Shown here: positions 8,803 to 16,646 of the stretch, piece after piece
Numbering within the stretch: the stretch's first letter is position 1
Layout of the letters: each line of letters opens with the position of its first letter
From: Streptomyces sp. CCM_MD2014
Lineage (GTDB): Bacteria > Actinomycetota > Actinomycetes > Streptomycetales > Streptomycetaceae
Direction of reading: 5' to 3'
Assembly (NCBI RefSeq): GCF_000772045.1
Contig: NZ_CP009754.1
Span: 2,232,001 to 2,296,000 of the forward strand
Length of the DNA: 64,000 bases
Position numbers and translations under genes: made by a program
The notes under the pieces: model-generated
Databases searched by the model: none
What the model was told of the DNA's origin: nothing
The model's input: the letters and a program-made list of their open reading frames with translations, nothing else

Positions 8803-8831
8803 AACGTAGAAGGTCTGGACCAATGCGTCAA
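8803..8831 (-). promoter_or_regulatory. Chitinase promoter with DasR-type (dre) operator in the spacer
   Basis: On the minus strand, TTGACG (8826-8831) and TACGTT (8803-8808) are separated by exactly 17 bases, and the spacer contains the palindrome GGTCCAGACC (8812-8821; extended TTGGTCCAGACCTT). This matches the DasR-responsive-element consensus of streptomycete chitin genes. A repressor bound there would block the polymerase until glucosamine phosphates accumulate. The -35 hexamer overlaps the stop of the upstream gene by three bases. Confidence 0.85.
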
Positions 8832-9292
8832 CAGGCGAGGGGCGGTGCCGAGTACTCCGCCCACACCGTCTTGCCCGGCCCTCCGGGCCGCGGGTGCCGG
8901 CCCCAGCGCTCGGCGAGCGCGGCGACCAACAGCAGCCCCCGGCCGCCGGTGGACTCGTCGTCGGGTGCGCACACTCCCTCCGGCTCCGGCGGCAGGCTCT
9001 CGCCACGGCTGTCGGTGACCTCGATCCGCACAGTGCCGCAGGGCGCGTTCGCGTGCAGGCGCAGGTGAAAGTCCCGGCCGGGGACGTGGCCGTGCCGCAC
9101 CGCGTTGGCGGTCAACTCGCCGAGCACCAGCACGATCTCCTCGTGCGGACGGGTGCCGTACGGGATGCCCCAGGTGTCCAGCCGGTGCGCGGCCAGTCGG
9201 CGGGCGAGGCGGGCACCGCGCGGAGTGGAGGTGAAGCGCATCTCGAACGTACGCCTCAAGGCACCGGGGGCGAGGACGGGTTGGTTCGTCAT
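8828..9292 (-). CDS. Anti-sigma-type ATP-binding protein (HATPase_c)
   Basis: A 154-residue protein with the small histidine-kinase-like ATPase fold of RsbW/SpoIIAB relatives. The N box is ELTANAVRHG and the G1 region is DSRGESLP; a glycine-rich STGGRGLLLVAALAERWG segment follows. There is no sensor or phospho-acceptor domain. Such genes beside XRE and DUF397 genes form the WhiJ/AbaA-like regulatory clusters found many times in streptomycete genomes, usually linked to development and antibiotic control. Here it is divergent from the XRE gene with a 144-base gap. Partner sigma factor unknown. Confidence 0.88.
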   Translation of the reverse strand: MTNQPVLAPGALRRTFEMRFTSTPRGARLARRLAAHRLDTWGIPYGTRPHEEIVLVLGELTANAVRHGHVPGRDFHLRLHANAPCGTVRIEVTDSRGESLPPEPEGVCAPDDESTGGRGLLLVAALAERWGRHPRPGGPGKTVWAEYSAPPLAC

Positions 9293-9436
9293 GCCGACAA
9301 CGGTGCCGTCGGTCGCGTAGCGTGACCAGTGGTGACGCACCGACGCGGCCCGGTGTACGCGCGGCGCCGCCACGGGTACGAGCCGCGCGGCGTAACGGGT
9401 CCGCCGGGACGGCGTTGGGGCAGGGAGGCGGTGCCG

Positions 9437-10255
9437 ATGAGCGAGGGTGCGGACACGTCCGGACAGACGGTGGTCGCCGCGTTCGGCCAGACGATGAAGA
9501 CCCTGCGGGTGCGGGCGGGCCTGGAACGCGAGGAGTTCGGGCGCCGGATCGGCTACTCGGCGGCCACCGTGGCGTCGTACGAGCAGGGGCGGCGCATCCC
9601 CGCGCCCAGGACCATCGAGCGGGCGGACGAGGTCCTGGACGCGGGCGGGTTGCTGACCGTGTGGAAGGAGCAGGTGGAGCGGGCGCAGTATCCGGTGTTC
9701 TTCCAGGGGATGGCGGCGTTGGAGAAGGAGGCCCTTGAGCTGCTCATGTACGACACTCACGTCGTCAACGGCCTCCTTCAGACCGAGGAATACATGCGGG
9801 CCCTCCTCGCCATGCGGCGCCCGCCACTGGATCAGGAGACGATCGAGCAGCGTGTGATCGCCCGGCTCGCCCGGCAGGACTTGTTCGACCATCAGGCCGC
9901 TCCATTACTGAGCTTCGTCATGGACGAGGCAGTGCTGCTTCACCGATACGGCGGCAAGACCGTACTGCGGGGACAGTTGGAACACCTGCTGCTGGTCGGC
10001 GACAAACGCAACGTGGAGATCCAAGTCATGCCGGTGGACTGCGAGGACAACGCGGGCGTGAACGGACCCTTCACCGTGGTCACCCGCAAAGACGCCAAGA
10101 AGTTCGTGTACTCCGAGGCTCACGCGACCAGCACCCTGGAGACCGACCCGGAGCAAACGGGGCTCGCGGCGGCCCGCTATGGGATTATCCGATCGCAGGC
10201 TCTCAGTCCGCGAGAGTCACTGAAGTTGATCGAAGGGTTGTTGGGATCGCTATGA
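9437..10255 (+). CDS. XRE-family DNA-binding regulator (WhiJ-like, DUF5753)
   Basis: A 272-residue protein with an N-terminal helix-turn-helix (about residues 15-70, RRIGYSAATVASYEQGRRIP) and a C-terminal DUF5753 domain, the layout of WhiJ-type regulators. The ATG at 9437 follows GGGAGG. Codon 157 is TTA (9905-9907), read only by the bldA tRNA, so full-length protein should appear late in growth. The stop overlaps the DUF397 start by four bases (ATGA), the normal pairing in which the small protein modulates the DNA-binding partner. Confidence 0.92.
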   Translation: MSEGADTSGQTVVAAFGQTMKTLRVRAGLEREEFGRRIGYSAATVASYEQGRRIPAPRTIERADEVLDAGGLLTVWKEQVERAQYPVFFQGMAALEKEALELLMYDTHVVNGLLQTEEYMRALLAMRRPPLDQETIEQRVIARLARQDLFDHQAAPLLSFVMDEAVLLHRYGGKTVLRGQLEHLLLVGDKRNVEIQVMPVDCEDNAGVNGPFTVVTRKDAKKFVYSEAHATSTLETDPEQTGLAAARYGIIRSQALSPRESLKLIEGLLGSL

Positions 10256-10500
10256 ACAACGCTGAATCCGCGGCCATCGCGTCCGACCTCACCTGGTTCA
10301 AGAGCAGCTACAGCGGAACAGAAGGCGGCCAGTGCCTCGAAGTCGCGTGGCTCAAGAGCAGCTACAGCGGAACCGAAGGCGGCGACTGCGTCGAAATAGC
10401 CGCAGGCACACACGCTGTCCTCGTCCGGGACTCCAAGGCCGCGCCCGGCCCCGTGATCCGCGTGTCGCGCGAGGCGTGGGCGGGGTTCATCCGCCGCTGA
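10252..10500 (+). CDS. DUF397 small protein with duplicated core motif
   Basis: An 82-residue DUF397 protein, coupled to the XRE regulator by an ATGA overlap. The family's signature W-K-S-S-Y-S-G-x-x-G-G-x-C-[LV]-E-[VI]-A occurs twice in tandem (residues 15-32 and 33-50); most members have it once. The two copies are 54-base direct repeats that are nearly identical in DNA, so the duplication is recent. The C-terminal part (VLVRDSKAAPGPVIRVS) is normal. Expected role: partner of the XRE protein. The last 14 bases overlap the convergent monooxygenase gene. Confidence 0.9.
   Translation: MNNAESAAIASDLTWFKSSYSGTEGGQCLEVAWLKSSYSGTEGGDCVEIAAGTHAVLVRDSKAAPGPVIRVSREAWAGFIRR
10294..10401 (+). repeat. 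Two 54-bp direct repeats inside the DUF397 gene
   Basis: Copy 1 is 10294-10347 and copy 2 is 10348-10401, directly abutting and in frame. Each encodes an 18-residue motif beginning W-[FL]-K-S-S-Y-S-G-T-E-G-G. The first two thirds of the copies are almost identical at DNA level, while the last third has diverged. Confidence 0.92.
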
Positions 10501-11644
10501 GCGCGCGCAGCCGTTCGTTGCGCTGCTCCAGGGCCTCGGCCGTGGTCGGGAACAGGGTGCCGCCGCCCGCGCCGACCCGGTCCTGAGTGCGGGTCACGAG
10601 GTCACGCGCCCCGCGCTCGTACGCGGCGAAGCCCGCCATGTGGTCCCCGTCGGCCAGGGCACCGGCCAGGTGGTACGCGCCGATGAGGGCGAGGCTGGTG
10701 CCCTGTCCGGTGAGGAACGACGGCGCGTGCGCGGCGTCGCCCGCCAGCGCCACCCGGCCGCTGGACCAGCGGGGCATGCGGATCTGGCTCACCGCGTCGA
10801 AGAACAGGTCGTCCGCGTCCTCCAGGGCCGCCAGGATGTCCGGGACCTTCCACCCGGCGTCGGCGAACACCTCGGCGACCAGGTCCCGTTGGGCCTGCGG
10901 ATCGCCGAACGCGTCGTGGGGCGGTTCGGGCCGGGCGAAGTTCAGGAAGGCGTGTACCTCGTCGTCGTCTCCGACGGCGTAGAGCGCGGCGGTCCTGCCC
11001 GGGGTGTTCCACATGACCGTCTCGTGGGACAGGCCGAGGGTGTTGGGCATGGTGAACACGGCGAAGCAGTGGCCGAGATACCGGTGGAACCGCTTCTCGG
11101 GGCCGAACACCAGCTCCCTGGTGCGCGAGTGCATGCCGTCCGCGCCGAAGACCAGGTCGAAGGTACGGCTGCCGCCGCCGCGGAAGGTGACGTCGACGCC
11201 GTGCCCGGACTGGTCGAGGGTGTCGACGGAGTCGTCGAACAGGAACTCCACGTCGTCCCGGACCGCCGTGTACAGCGCGTCCGTGAGGTCTCCGCGCCGC
11301 ACCTCCAGGTCCCGCCCCGTGGCACCGCCGGTGACGGCGTGCGGGTGCAGGGAGGCGATCTCACCGCCGTCCGCGTCGAGGAAGGTGAGGCGGCGCAGGT
11401 CGATGTGCGCGTCCCGCAGTCGCGGCAGGAGCCCCATCCGCTCCACCACGTCGAGGGCGGGGCCGCGTACGTCGATGGGGTAACCGCCGCTGCGGATCGT
11501 GCGCGCCTTCTCGACGACGGTGACGGCGTATCCGTGGCGGTTGAGCCAGTGGGCCAGGGCGGGGCCGGCGATGCTGGCCCCGGAGACGAGGGCCGTGGGC
11601 CTGGGCTTGGCGCGGTGCTTGGTGCGGGACGCGGTGCGGGTCAT
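10487..11644 (-). CDS. FAD-dependent monooxygenase (TetX/PHBH-like)
   Basis: A 385-residue class A flavoprotein hydroxylase. The FAD dinucleotide-binding motif is GASIAGPALAHWL at about residue 22, the middle motif FGADGMHSRTR is present, and the second FAD motif VALAGDAAHAPSFLTGQGTS lies near residue 300. The family hydroxylates aromatic compounds or inactivates antibiotics such as tetracyclines and rifamycins. It starts in an ATGA overlap with the MFS gene upstream and is therefore co-translated with that transporter, suggesting a detoxification or modification-plus-export unit. Substrate unknown. Confidence 0.9.
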   Translation of the reverse strand: MTRTASRTKHRAKPRPTALVSGASIAGPALAHWLNRHGYAVTVVEKARTIRSGGYPIDVRGPALDVVERMGLLPRLRDAHIDLRRLTFLDADGGEIASLHPHAVTGGATGRDLEVRRGDLTDALYTAVRDDVEFLFDDSVDTLDQSGHGVDVTFRGGGSRTFDLVFGADGMHSRTRELVFGPEKRFHRYLGHCFAVFTMPNTLGLSHETVMWNTPGRTAALYAVGDDDEVHAFLNFARPEPPHDAFGDPQAQRDLVAEVFADAGWKVPDILAALEDADDLFFDAVSQIRMPRWSSGRVALAGDAAHAPSFLTGQGTSLALIGAYHLAGALADGDHMAGFAAYERGARDLVTRTQDRVGAGGGTLFPTTAEALEQRNERLRALSGG

Positions 11645-13047
11645 GCGGTGACTCCCTTGCGCAGGGTGCGGGTGACGAACAGGGCCAGGGACGTGACGAC
11701 GCCGGCGACGACGAATCCGGTGACGTAGGCCGATTCGGCGGCGACCTCCGAGCCGGAGGGGGTGGCGGCGGTGAGGAGCGCGCCGCCGAGCTGGCCGCCG
11801 ACGGCGTAGCCGAGGACGCGGCTCACGAGGATCAGGCTGGTGGCGATGCCGGTGTCGTTACGGTCGACGGCGGTGGCGGTGCTGGTCATCATCGCCGTGA
11901 CGCACAGCCCGTTGGCCAGCGCGATCAGCGCCTTGCCGACGACGAGGTGCCAGACCTCGCTGTGCACGGCCGCCAGGGCGACCAGGGAGACGGCCATCAT
12001 GACGACGCCGGCGGTGACGACGGCCCGGGAACCGAAACGCCGGTCGCCCATGCCGCCGAGCGGCCCGGCCAGCGTCGCGGCGACGGCGCCGGGCAGCAGG
12101 AAGACGCCGATCTCGGTGGCGCTCGCTCCGAAGCCGTATCCGTCGCCGCGCTCGTCGAGCAGCTGGGGGACGAGGTAGACCGCCATCGCGGTGCCGAGGC
12201 AGATCACGAAGGTCAGTACGCACGCCTTCCAGATCGCGGGCCGGGCCAGCATGCGCAGGTCGATCATGGGCGAGGCGGCACGCCGTTCCACCCGCACCCA
12301 GCCGGTGACGAACGCGGCCAGGACCAGCACGAGGGCGACGAGCACGAGCGGCTGGGAGGCCGCTTCGGGCGCCAGCGCGAGGACGAGCATGAGCGTGACC
12401 AGCATCCCGCTCAGGAGCAGCAGGCCGGGCCAGTCGATCCCCGCACCGTCCGTCCGGCCCGGCGGATCGGCGGGCATCAGCCTGTTCACCAGCAGGGTGG
12501 CCCCGACGACCGCGATCGTCGGAAGGGCGAACATCCAGTGCCGGGAGAGCTGTTCGGCCACCGGACCGGCCGACAGCATGCCGACCATGCCGCCCCCGAC
12601 GAAGAGGCCGCTGACCACGCCGATGGCCACCTTGGACTCACCCGCGGGGAGGTGTTTGCGGACCACGATGAACGACAGGGGCAGCGCGCCCACCATCGCG
12701 CCCTGGAGGACCTGACCGAGCAGCAGCACGGGCAGGTTCGGGGCGAGGGCGGACACCGTGCCGCCGGCCGAGACCACCGCCATCAGCAGGATCAGGACCC
12801 GCTTGCCGCCGTAGCGGTCACCGAACTTGCCCGCCAGCGGGGTGACGAGCGCGCCGGTGATGAGGAGGACGATGCTGAGCAGGGCCCCCTCCGACTGGCT
12901 CATGTCCAGTTCGCGTTCCAGGAGCGGGATCGTCGGTGACACCACCGATTCCAAGGCGCCCGTGGACAGCGCCAGCAGGCCGAGGGCCCCGACCGCGGCC
13001 TTCCCGATGCGGGCCGGTGGCGCGAGGGTGGTCGTCGTCGCGGTCAT
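11641..13047 (-). CDS. MFS exporter, DHA2-like
   Basis: A 468-residue major facilitator transporter with many hydrophobic helices. The GALVTPLAGKFGDRYGGKRV motif A lies after the second helix. It starts in an ATGA overlap with a 40-codon Gln/Glu-repeat ORF and ends in an ATGA overlap with the flavin monooxygenase, so three reading frames are chained by translational coupling. Likely a drug or metabolite exporter acting with the monooxygenase. Substrate cannot be told from sequence. Confidence 0.9.
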   Translation of the reverse strand: MTATTTTLAPPARIGKAAVGALGLLALSTGALESVVSPTIPLLERELDMSQSEGALLSIVLLITGALVTPLAGKFGDRYGGKRVLILLMAVVSAGGTVSALAPNLPVLLLGQVLQGAMVGALPLSFIVVRKHLPAGESKVAIGVVSGLFVGGGMVGMLSAGPVAEQLSRHWMFALPTIAVVGATLLVNRLMPADPPGRTDGAGIDWPGLLLLSGMLVTLMLVLALAPEAASQPLVLVALVLVLAAFVTGWVRVERRAASPMIDLRMLARPAIWKACVLTFVICLGTAMAVYLVPQLLDERGDGYGFGASATEIGVFLLPGAVAATLAGPLGGMGDRRFGSRAVVTAGVVMMAVSLVALAAVHSEVWHLVVGKALIALANGLCVTAMMTSTATAVDRNDTGIATSLILVSRVLGYAVGGQLGGALLTAATPSGSEVAAESAYVTGFVVAGVVTSLALFVTRTLRKGVTA

Positions 13048-13166
13048 GAGCGACCGGCCGCGGTCGCACCGGCCGGCTCACCGGTGCCGTGCGCTTCCTG
13101 CTCTCCCTGCTCTTGCTGCTCTCCCTGCTCTTGCTGCTCTTGCTGCTCTTGCTGTCGGGTCGTCAT
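13044..13166 (-). CDS. Gln/Glu-repeat leader ORF coupled to MFS gene
   Basis: A 40-residue reading frame with an ideal ribosome binding site (AAGGAGG, 6 bases before the ATG) and a stop that overlaps the MFS start as ATGA. After MTTR, the peptide consists of repeated [Q/G]-E-Q triplets followed by an Ala/Gly-rich tail; it is soluble and low in complexity. It has no recognisable family. Its probable role is to deliver ribosomes to the MFS gene, with the repeat number possibly tuning this. Whether a stable peptide accumulates is unknown. Confidence 0.7.
   Translation of the reverse strand: MTTRQQEQQEQQEQGEQQEQGEQEAHGTGEPAGATAAGRS
13095..13154 (-). repeat. 9-bp minisatellite in the leader ORF
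   Basis: On the minus strand, six or so units of CAAGAGCAG or GGAGAGCAG follow each other in frame. Unit length is a multiple of three, so copy-number change keeps the frame. Confidence 0.85.
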
Positions 13167-13264
13167 CTCTGCCTCCTTGTCCGTGCGGGCGCCGTCCGCG
13201 GGCGGTACGGCGGTCCCTGGGCGACGGGAGGCAGAGTGCGGTGACGCCCGCGCGCCGGGCGTCA

Positions 13265-13299
13265 TACCCGGGAGCCAACGTGGAGGTACTACCGGGGTA
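13265..13299. promoter_or_regulatory. Imperfect dyad upstream of the MFS/monooxygenase operon
   Basis: TACCCGG (13265-13271) and CCGGGGTA (13292-13299) form an inverted repeat about 100 bases ahead of the leader ORF, with an inner GGTACTACC near-palindrome. It may be the control site of this operon, but no adjacent regulator gene points to a binder. Confidence 0.35.
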
Positions 13300-13325
13300 G
13301 GGGGTGGGGACGGCGACCGGGTCGG

Positions 13326-14501
13326 TCAGAGGTGGGTACCGATCCGCAGGAAGGCCTGGAGGAGCGGAGCGGGCGGTACGGCCGGGGAGACGACCTGGGA
13401 GCCGAAGTGGACGGCGACCATGTCGAGGCCGGGCGAGACGAGCAGCCGCTGGCCGTGGATGCCGCTGGCCAGGTAGGAGCCGTAGGGGTCGTTCGGGATC
13501 CACCACAGGTCGTGGTAGGAGAGCGTGGCCGGTGAGTCGGGCGGCGCGGCGGGGAACCGGACCCGGCGCGGATACCCGTCGGGGACACCGCTGGTGATCG
13601 TCGTCGCCACCTCCTCGGGCACGACCTGACGGTCGCCGACGGCTCCGCCGCAGCGCAGCATCTCGCCGAGGCGGGCGACGTCGCGCGCCGTGGCGCTGAA
13701 ACCGCCGCAGGCCGCCTCCACGCCCTCGCCGTCGAGGACGTAGTAGGCGTCCTCCTCGGCACCGATCTTCGACCAGATCATCTCGCTGAGCAGCGCGGAG
13801 GTGGTGAGTCCCGTGACCCGGCGCAGCACCTCGGCCAGCGCCTCGACGTTGCCGTTCTCGTAGCGGAAGCCGGTGCCCGGCCGGCCGGTGGCGCGGGCCG
13901 TCAGGAGGTGTTCGCGGATGGTGGTGGGCCCGTTGTAGCCGAACGGCCGCAACTGCGGGGCGACGACGGCGTGGTAGCGCTGGGCTTCCATCGCCTTGTC
14001 GAAGGGGCGGCCCGCGTAGCCGACCTCGGTGCCCATGTGCAGCAGGTCCTGGACGGTGGCGTCGCCGAAGGCGGTCCCCGCGAGTTCGGGGACGTAGCCG
14101 TGGACGGGGGCCGACCGGTCCAGGAGTCCCTGGTGGGCCAGGGTCGCCGCCATCAGACCGAGGTACGACTTGGCCGCCGAGGCGTTGAAGTGCGGGGTGT
14201 GCGCCTCGGTGCCGTGCCGGTAGGTCTCGTGGACGACCGCGCCCCCGTGCAGCACGAGGAACGCGTCCGTCTCGGCGGCGGCGAACAGGTCCTCGAGCTT
14301 GGTGGTGGTGCCGCCGAGCTCGATGTCCAGCGCGTGCAGATCGGCGGGGCGCCCGGGCAGGTCGCGGGCGGGCTCCGGGCCGCGCCACACGCGGCGGCTG
14401 GGGGCCAGTTCACGGCCGGCGGACGTGAAGCGGCGGATCCAGGCGGGGTCCGTGTAACCGCGGGTCCAGCGGAGATCACCGAGCCGCGTCGGGTCGTTCA
14501 T
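13326..14501 (-). CDS. Serine beta-lactamase-fold hydrolase (class C/EstB-like esterase)
   Basis: A 391-residue protein with the SxxK motif in FNASAAKSYLG (about residue 115) and the Tyr-x-Asn motif in FRYENGN (about 205). This is the catalytic pattern of class C beta-lactamases and EstB-type esterases. No signal peptide is evident, so it is probably a cytoplasmic esterase or amidase rather than a resistance enzyme. The ATG follows GGAGGGGGAGAG. It is divergent from a symporter gene whose promoter carries an operator-like sequence shared with the ligase promoter further right, so it may release the acid that the neighbours import and activate. Confidence 0.85.
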   Translation of the reverse strand: MNDPTRLGDLRWTRGYTDPAWIRRFTSAGRELAPSRRVWRGPEPARDLPGRPADLHALDIELGGTTTKLEDLFAAAETDAFLVLHGGAVVHETYRHGTEAHTPHFNASAAKSYLGLMAATLAHQGLLDRSAPVHGYVPELAGTAFGDATVQDLLHMGTEVGYAGRPFDKAMEAQRYHAVVAPQLRPFGYNGPTTIREHLLTARATGRPGTGFRYENGNVEALAEVLRRVTGLTTSALLSEMIWSKIGAEEDAYYVLDGEGVEAACGGFSATARDVARLGEMLRCGGAVGDRQVVPEEVATTITSGVPDGYPRRVRFPAAPPDSPATLSYHDLWWIPNDPYGSYLASGIHGQRLLVSPGLDMVAVHFGSQVVSPAVPPAPLLQAFLRIGTHL

Positions 14502-14525
14502 GGACAACTCTCCCCCTCCAGGGTC

Positions 14526-14565
14526 TTGAACAATGACGCCGCTAACGTACAACCTGTTCGACATC
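14526..14565 (+). promoter_or_regulatory. Promoter with operator site 1 of the TetR/symporter module
   Basis: TTGAAC (14526-14531), 18 bases, then CAACCT (14550-14555) form a plausible promoter for the symporter gene. Overlapping the -10 is a 25-base sequence (14541-14565) sharing 17 positions with one at 16661-16685, both containing ACAACCTGT. It lies in the 104-base gap between the divergent esterase and symporter genes and could control both. Confidence 0.6.
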
Positions 14566-14605
14566 GGGGGACAGAGTCCTTCCTCCAGAGCCGCAGGAGA
14601 GCCCC

Positions 14606-16033
14606 ATGGTCGAACCGTCCACACCCGCGCCGCCCCGCGAGCCCGCCGCCACGGCACCACCGCGGCCGGTGTTCGACCGCCGACGGGCCTGGCTGATCAC
14701 CGCGTTGATCGTGGCGTTCATGCTGATCAACTACGCGGACAAGTCCGTCCTGGGCCTGGCGGCCGTGCCGATCATGGACGAACTGGGGATCAGCAACAGC
14801 ACGTACGGAATGATCTCCAGCTCGTTCGCCCTGCTGTTCAGCCTCTCCGGGCTGATCGTCGGCTTCGTCTCGGCGCGCGTCTCCAGCCGGGTCCTGCTGT
14901 TCACGATGGCCGTCGTCTGGGCGGTGGCCCAACTGCCCGTGCTGGTCGTGGCGTCGGTGCCGGCCCTGGTGGCCGGACGCGTGCTGCTCGGGGCGGCGGA
15001 GGGGCCCGCGGCCTCGATGTCGATGCACGCCCTGTACAAGTGGTTCCCGGCGAACCTGCGCGGCCTGCCGTCAGCGCTGCAGATCAGCGGTGCCGCGCTG
15101 GGCACGCTGTTCGCGGCGCCGGTCGTGACCTGGCTGATCACCGGTTTCGGCTGCCGCTCCGCCTTCCTGGTGCTCGCTGTGACGAGCGTGGTGTGGAGCC
15201 TGGTCTGGTGGAGGGTGGGGCACGACGGCCCCTACGGCGAGGACCGCGCGCCGGGCGCCGATGACGACGCTTCGCGCGACCGCGACCGCGACCGCGCCCC
15301 CGCTCCGCGGAAGCGGCTGCCGTACCGGCACCTCCTGCTGAACGGCACGGTCCTCGGCAGCGTCGCCGGGGCGTTCGGCGCCTCCTGGGCGCTGGCGTTG
15401 AGCCACGCCTGGCTGCCCGTCTACCTGCGCACGCAGCTGGATCTGACGCCGGGCGCCGCCGCCGGGCTGATCAGCGCGATCTCCGGGTTCAGCCTGGTGC
15501 TGCTGCTGTCGGTGCCGCCGCTGGTGGACCGGCTCCGCCGCCGCGGCCGCTCCGCCCGATGGTCGACCGGCGCCCCCCAGGGGATCGCGGTGGTCCTGGC
15601 GGCCGTGGCCATGGCGACCTTTCCCTTCGTCGACGGGACGGTGCCCCATCTCGTCCTGCTCGCCCTGGCGTTCGGCGGTCACGCCATCGTCTTCCCGCTG
15701 CACTACATGACCGCCTCCGCCGTGGTCCCGCCGCTGCAGCGCGGGGCGGTCTTCGGCGTCGTCGCCGCGACCGGCACCCTGCCGGGCCTCGTCGCCCCCT
15801 ACCTGACCGGGCGCCTGCTGGACTCGGCGGACTCCGCCGGCGCCGGCTACACCCACGCCTTCCTGCTGTCCGCCGCCGTCATGCTGGTCTGCGGGTTTCT
15901 GGCGCTGGTGGCCATCCGACCGGAACGGGACGCGCGACGGCTGGGCCTGGCCGTCCGGGCGGACGGCCCCCGGACAAACGCCTCCCGGGCGGACGCCCCT
16001 CAGGCGGACGGCTCGAAGCCGCTGGCCCAGTAA
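14606..16033 (+). CDS. MFS symporter, anion:cation (ACS) type
   Basis: A 475-residue major facilitator protein of about 12 helices. The first helix runs into an NYADKS motif, similar to the NYxDR/K signature of ACS-family carboxylate and sugar-acid importers, and a hydrophilic loop of some 35 residues (around residue 210-245) separates the halves. The ATG follows AGGAGAGCCCC. Its neighbours (esterase, acyl-CoA ligase, acyl-CoA dehydrogenase, TetR) suggest import of an organic acid. The last 34 bases overlap the convergent TetR gene. Confidence 0.85.
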   Translation: MVEPSTPAPPREPAATAPPRPVFDRRRAWLITALIVAFMLINYADKSVLGLAAVPIMDELGISNSTYGMISSSFALLFSLSGLIVGFVSARVSSRVLLFTMAVVWAVAQLPVLVVASVPALVAGRVLLGAAEGPAASMSMHALYKWFPANLRGLPSALQISGAALGTLFAAPVVTWLITGFGCRSAFLVLAVTSVVWSLVWWRVGHDGPYGEDRAPGADDDASRDRDRDRAPAPRKRLPYRHLLLNGTVLGSVAGAFGASWALALSHAWLPVYLRTQLDLTPGAAAGLISAISGFSLVLLLSVPPLVDRLRRRGRSARWSTGAPQGIAVVLAAVAMATFPFVDGTVPHLVLLALAFGGHAIVFPLHYMTASAVVPPLQRGAVFGVVAATGTLPGLVAPYLTGRLLDSADSAGAGYTHAFLLSAAVMLVCGFLALVAIRPERDARRLGLAVRADGPRTNASRADAPQADGSKPLAQ

Positions 16034-16596
16034 CGTCCGCGCATCGCCAGGTCGAGCAGCATCCGCACGACCTCCTCCGCGGGCAGGGACGGCGTCTCCT
16101 GCTCCACCCACCAGCGCAGTACGCCGAGCTGCTCGCCCACCCAGACCCGGGCGAGCAGCTCGGGGTCGATGCGCGGTTCCACCGCGTTGCGCTCCGCGCG
16201 GGCGCGGAACTCCTCGGCCGTCACGCGTGCGCAGGCGTCGGCGAACATCTGGAGCGGCTTTCCGTCACCCTCGCCGCGCAGCACGATCCGGTACAGGTCG
16301 CGCTCCTCGCGCGCGTGCCGCAGCATCTCGAGGACCGGCTTGCCCGTGAAGCCGACCGCGCTGTCGGCCATGGCGGGGGCCAGCCGCTCGGCGAGCCCGG
16401 CCAGCAGGTCGTCCGTCACCCGGGCGAACAGGTCCTCCTTGTCCCGGAAGTGGGCGTAGAAGGTGGCGCGGGCCACGTCCGCCCGCTCGGTGATGTCCTC
16501 CACGGTCAGCGCGGTGAAGCCGCGCTCCAGGACCAGTTCGACCAGGGCGGCGCCCAGGGCACGGCGCGACCGCCTCGTCCGTCTGTCCTCGGCCAT
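16000..16596 (-). CDS. TetR-family regulator of the ligase/symporter module
   Basis: A 198-residue TetR protein: helix-turn-helix at about residues 10-55 (VEDITERADVARATFYAHFR) and a helical effector domain. The ATG at 16596 is chosen because GAGGAGG lies just before it; an upstream in-frame ATG would add 19 unconserved residues. It is divergent from the acyl-CoA ligase, with operator-like site 2 between them, and convergent with the symporter, whose own promoter has site 1. The likely effector is an acyl-CoA or the imported acid, as in FadR-like TetR proteins; this is inference. Confidence 0.88.
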   Translation of the reverse strand: MAEDRRTRRSRRALGAALVELVLERGFTALTVEDITERADVARATFYAHFRDKEDLFARVTDDLLAGLAERLAPAMADSAVGFTGKPVLEMLRHAREERDLYRIVLRGEGDGKPLQMFADACARVTAEEFRARAERNAVEPRIDPELLARVWVGEQLGVLRWWVEQETPSLPAEEVVRMLLDLAMRGRYWASGFEPSA

Positions 16597-16646
16597 GGGC
16601 CCTCCTCGATCGTCCCGCCCGGTGCGGTGCCCAGTGTAGGAGACTC

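Noticed and set aside
13095-13154. Tandem repeats as a possible CRISPR array
   Set aside because: Units are only 9 bp, abut without spacers and encode a Gln/Glu peptide in frame. The same holds for the other short repeats at 5536-5606 and 21143-21229.
13326-14501. Beta-lactamase resistance gene
   Set aside because: The SxxK and YxN motifs fit, but there is no export signal, and the context is catabolic; an EstB-like esterase is more likely.
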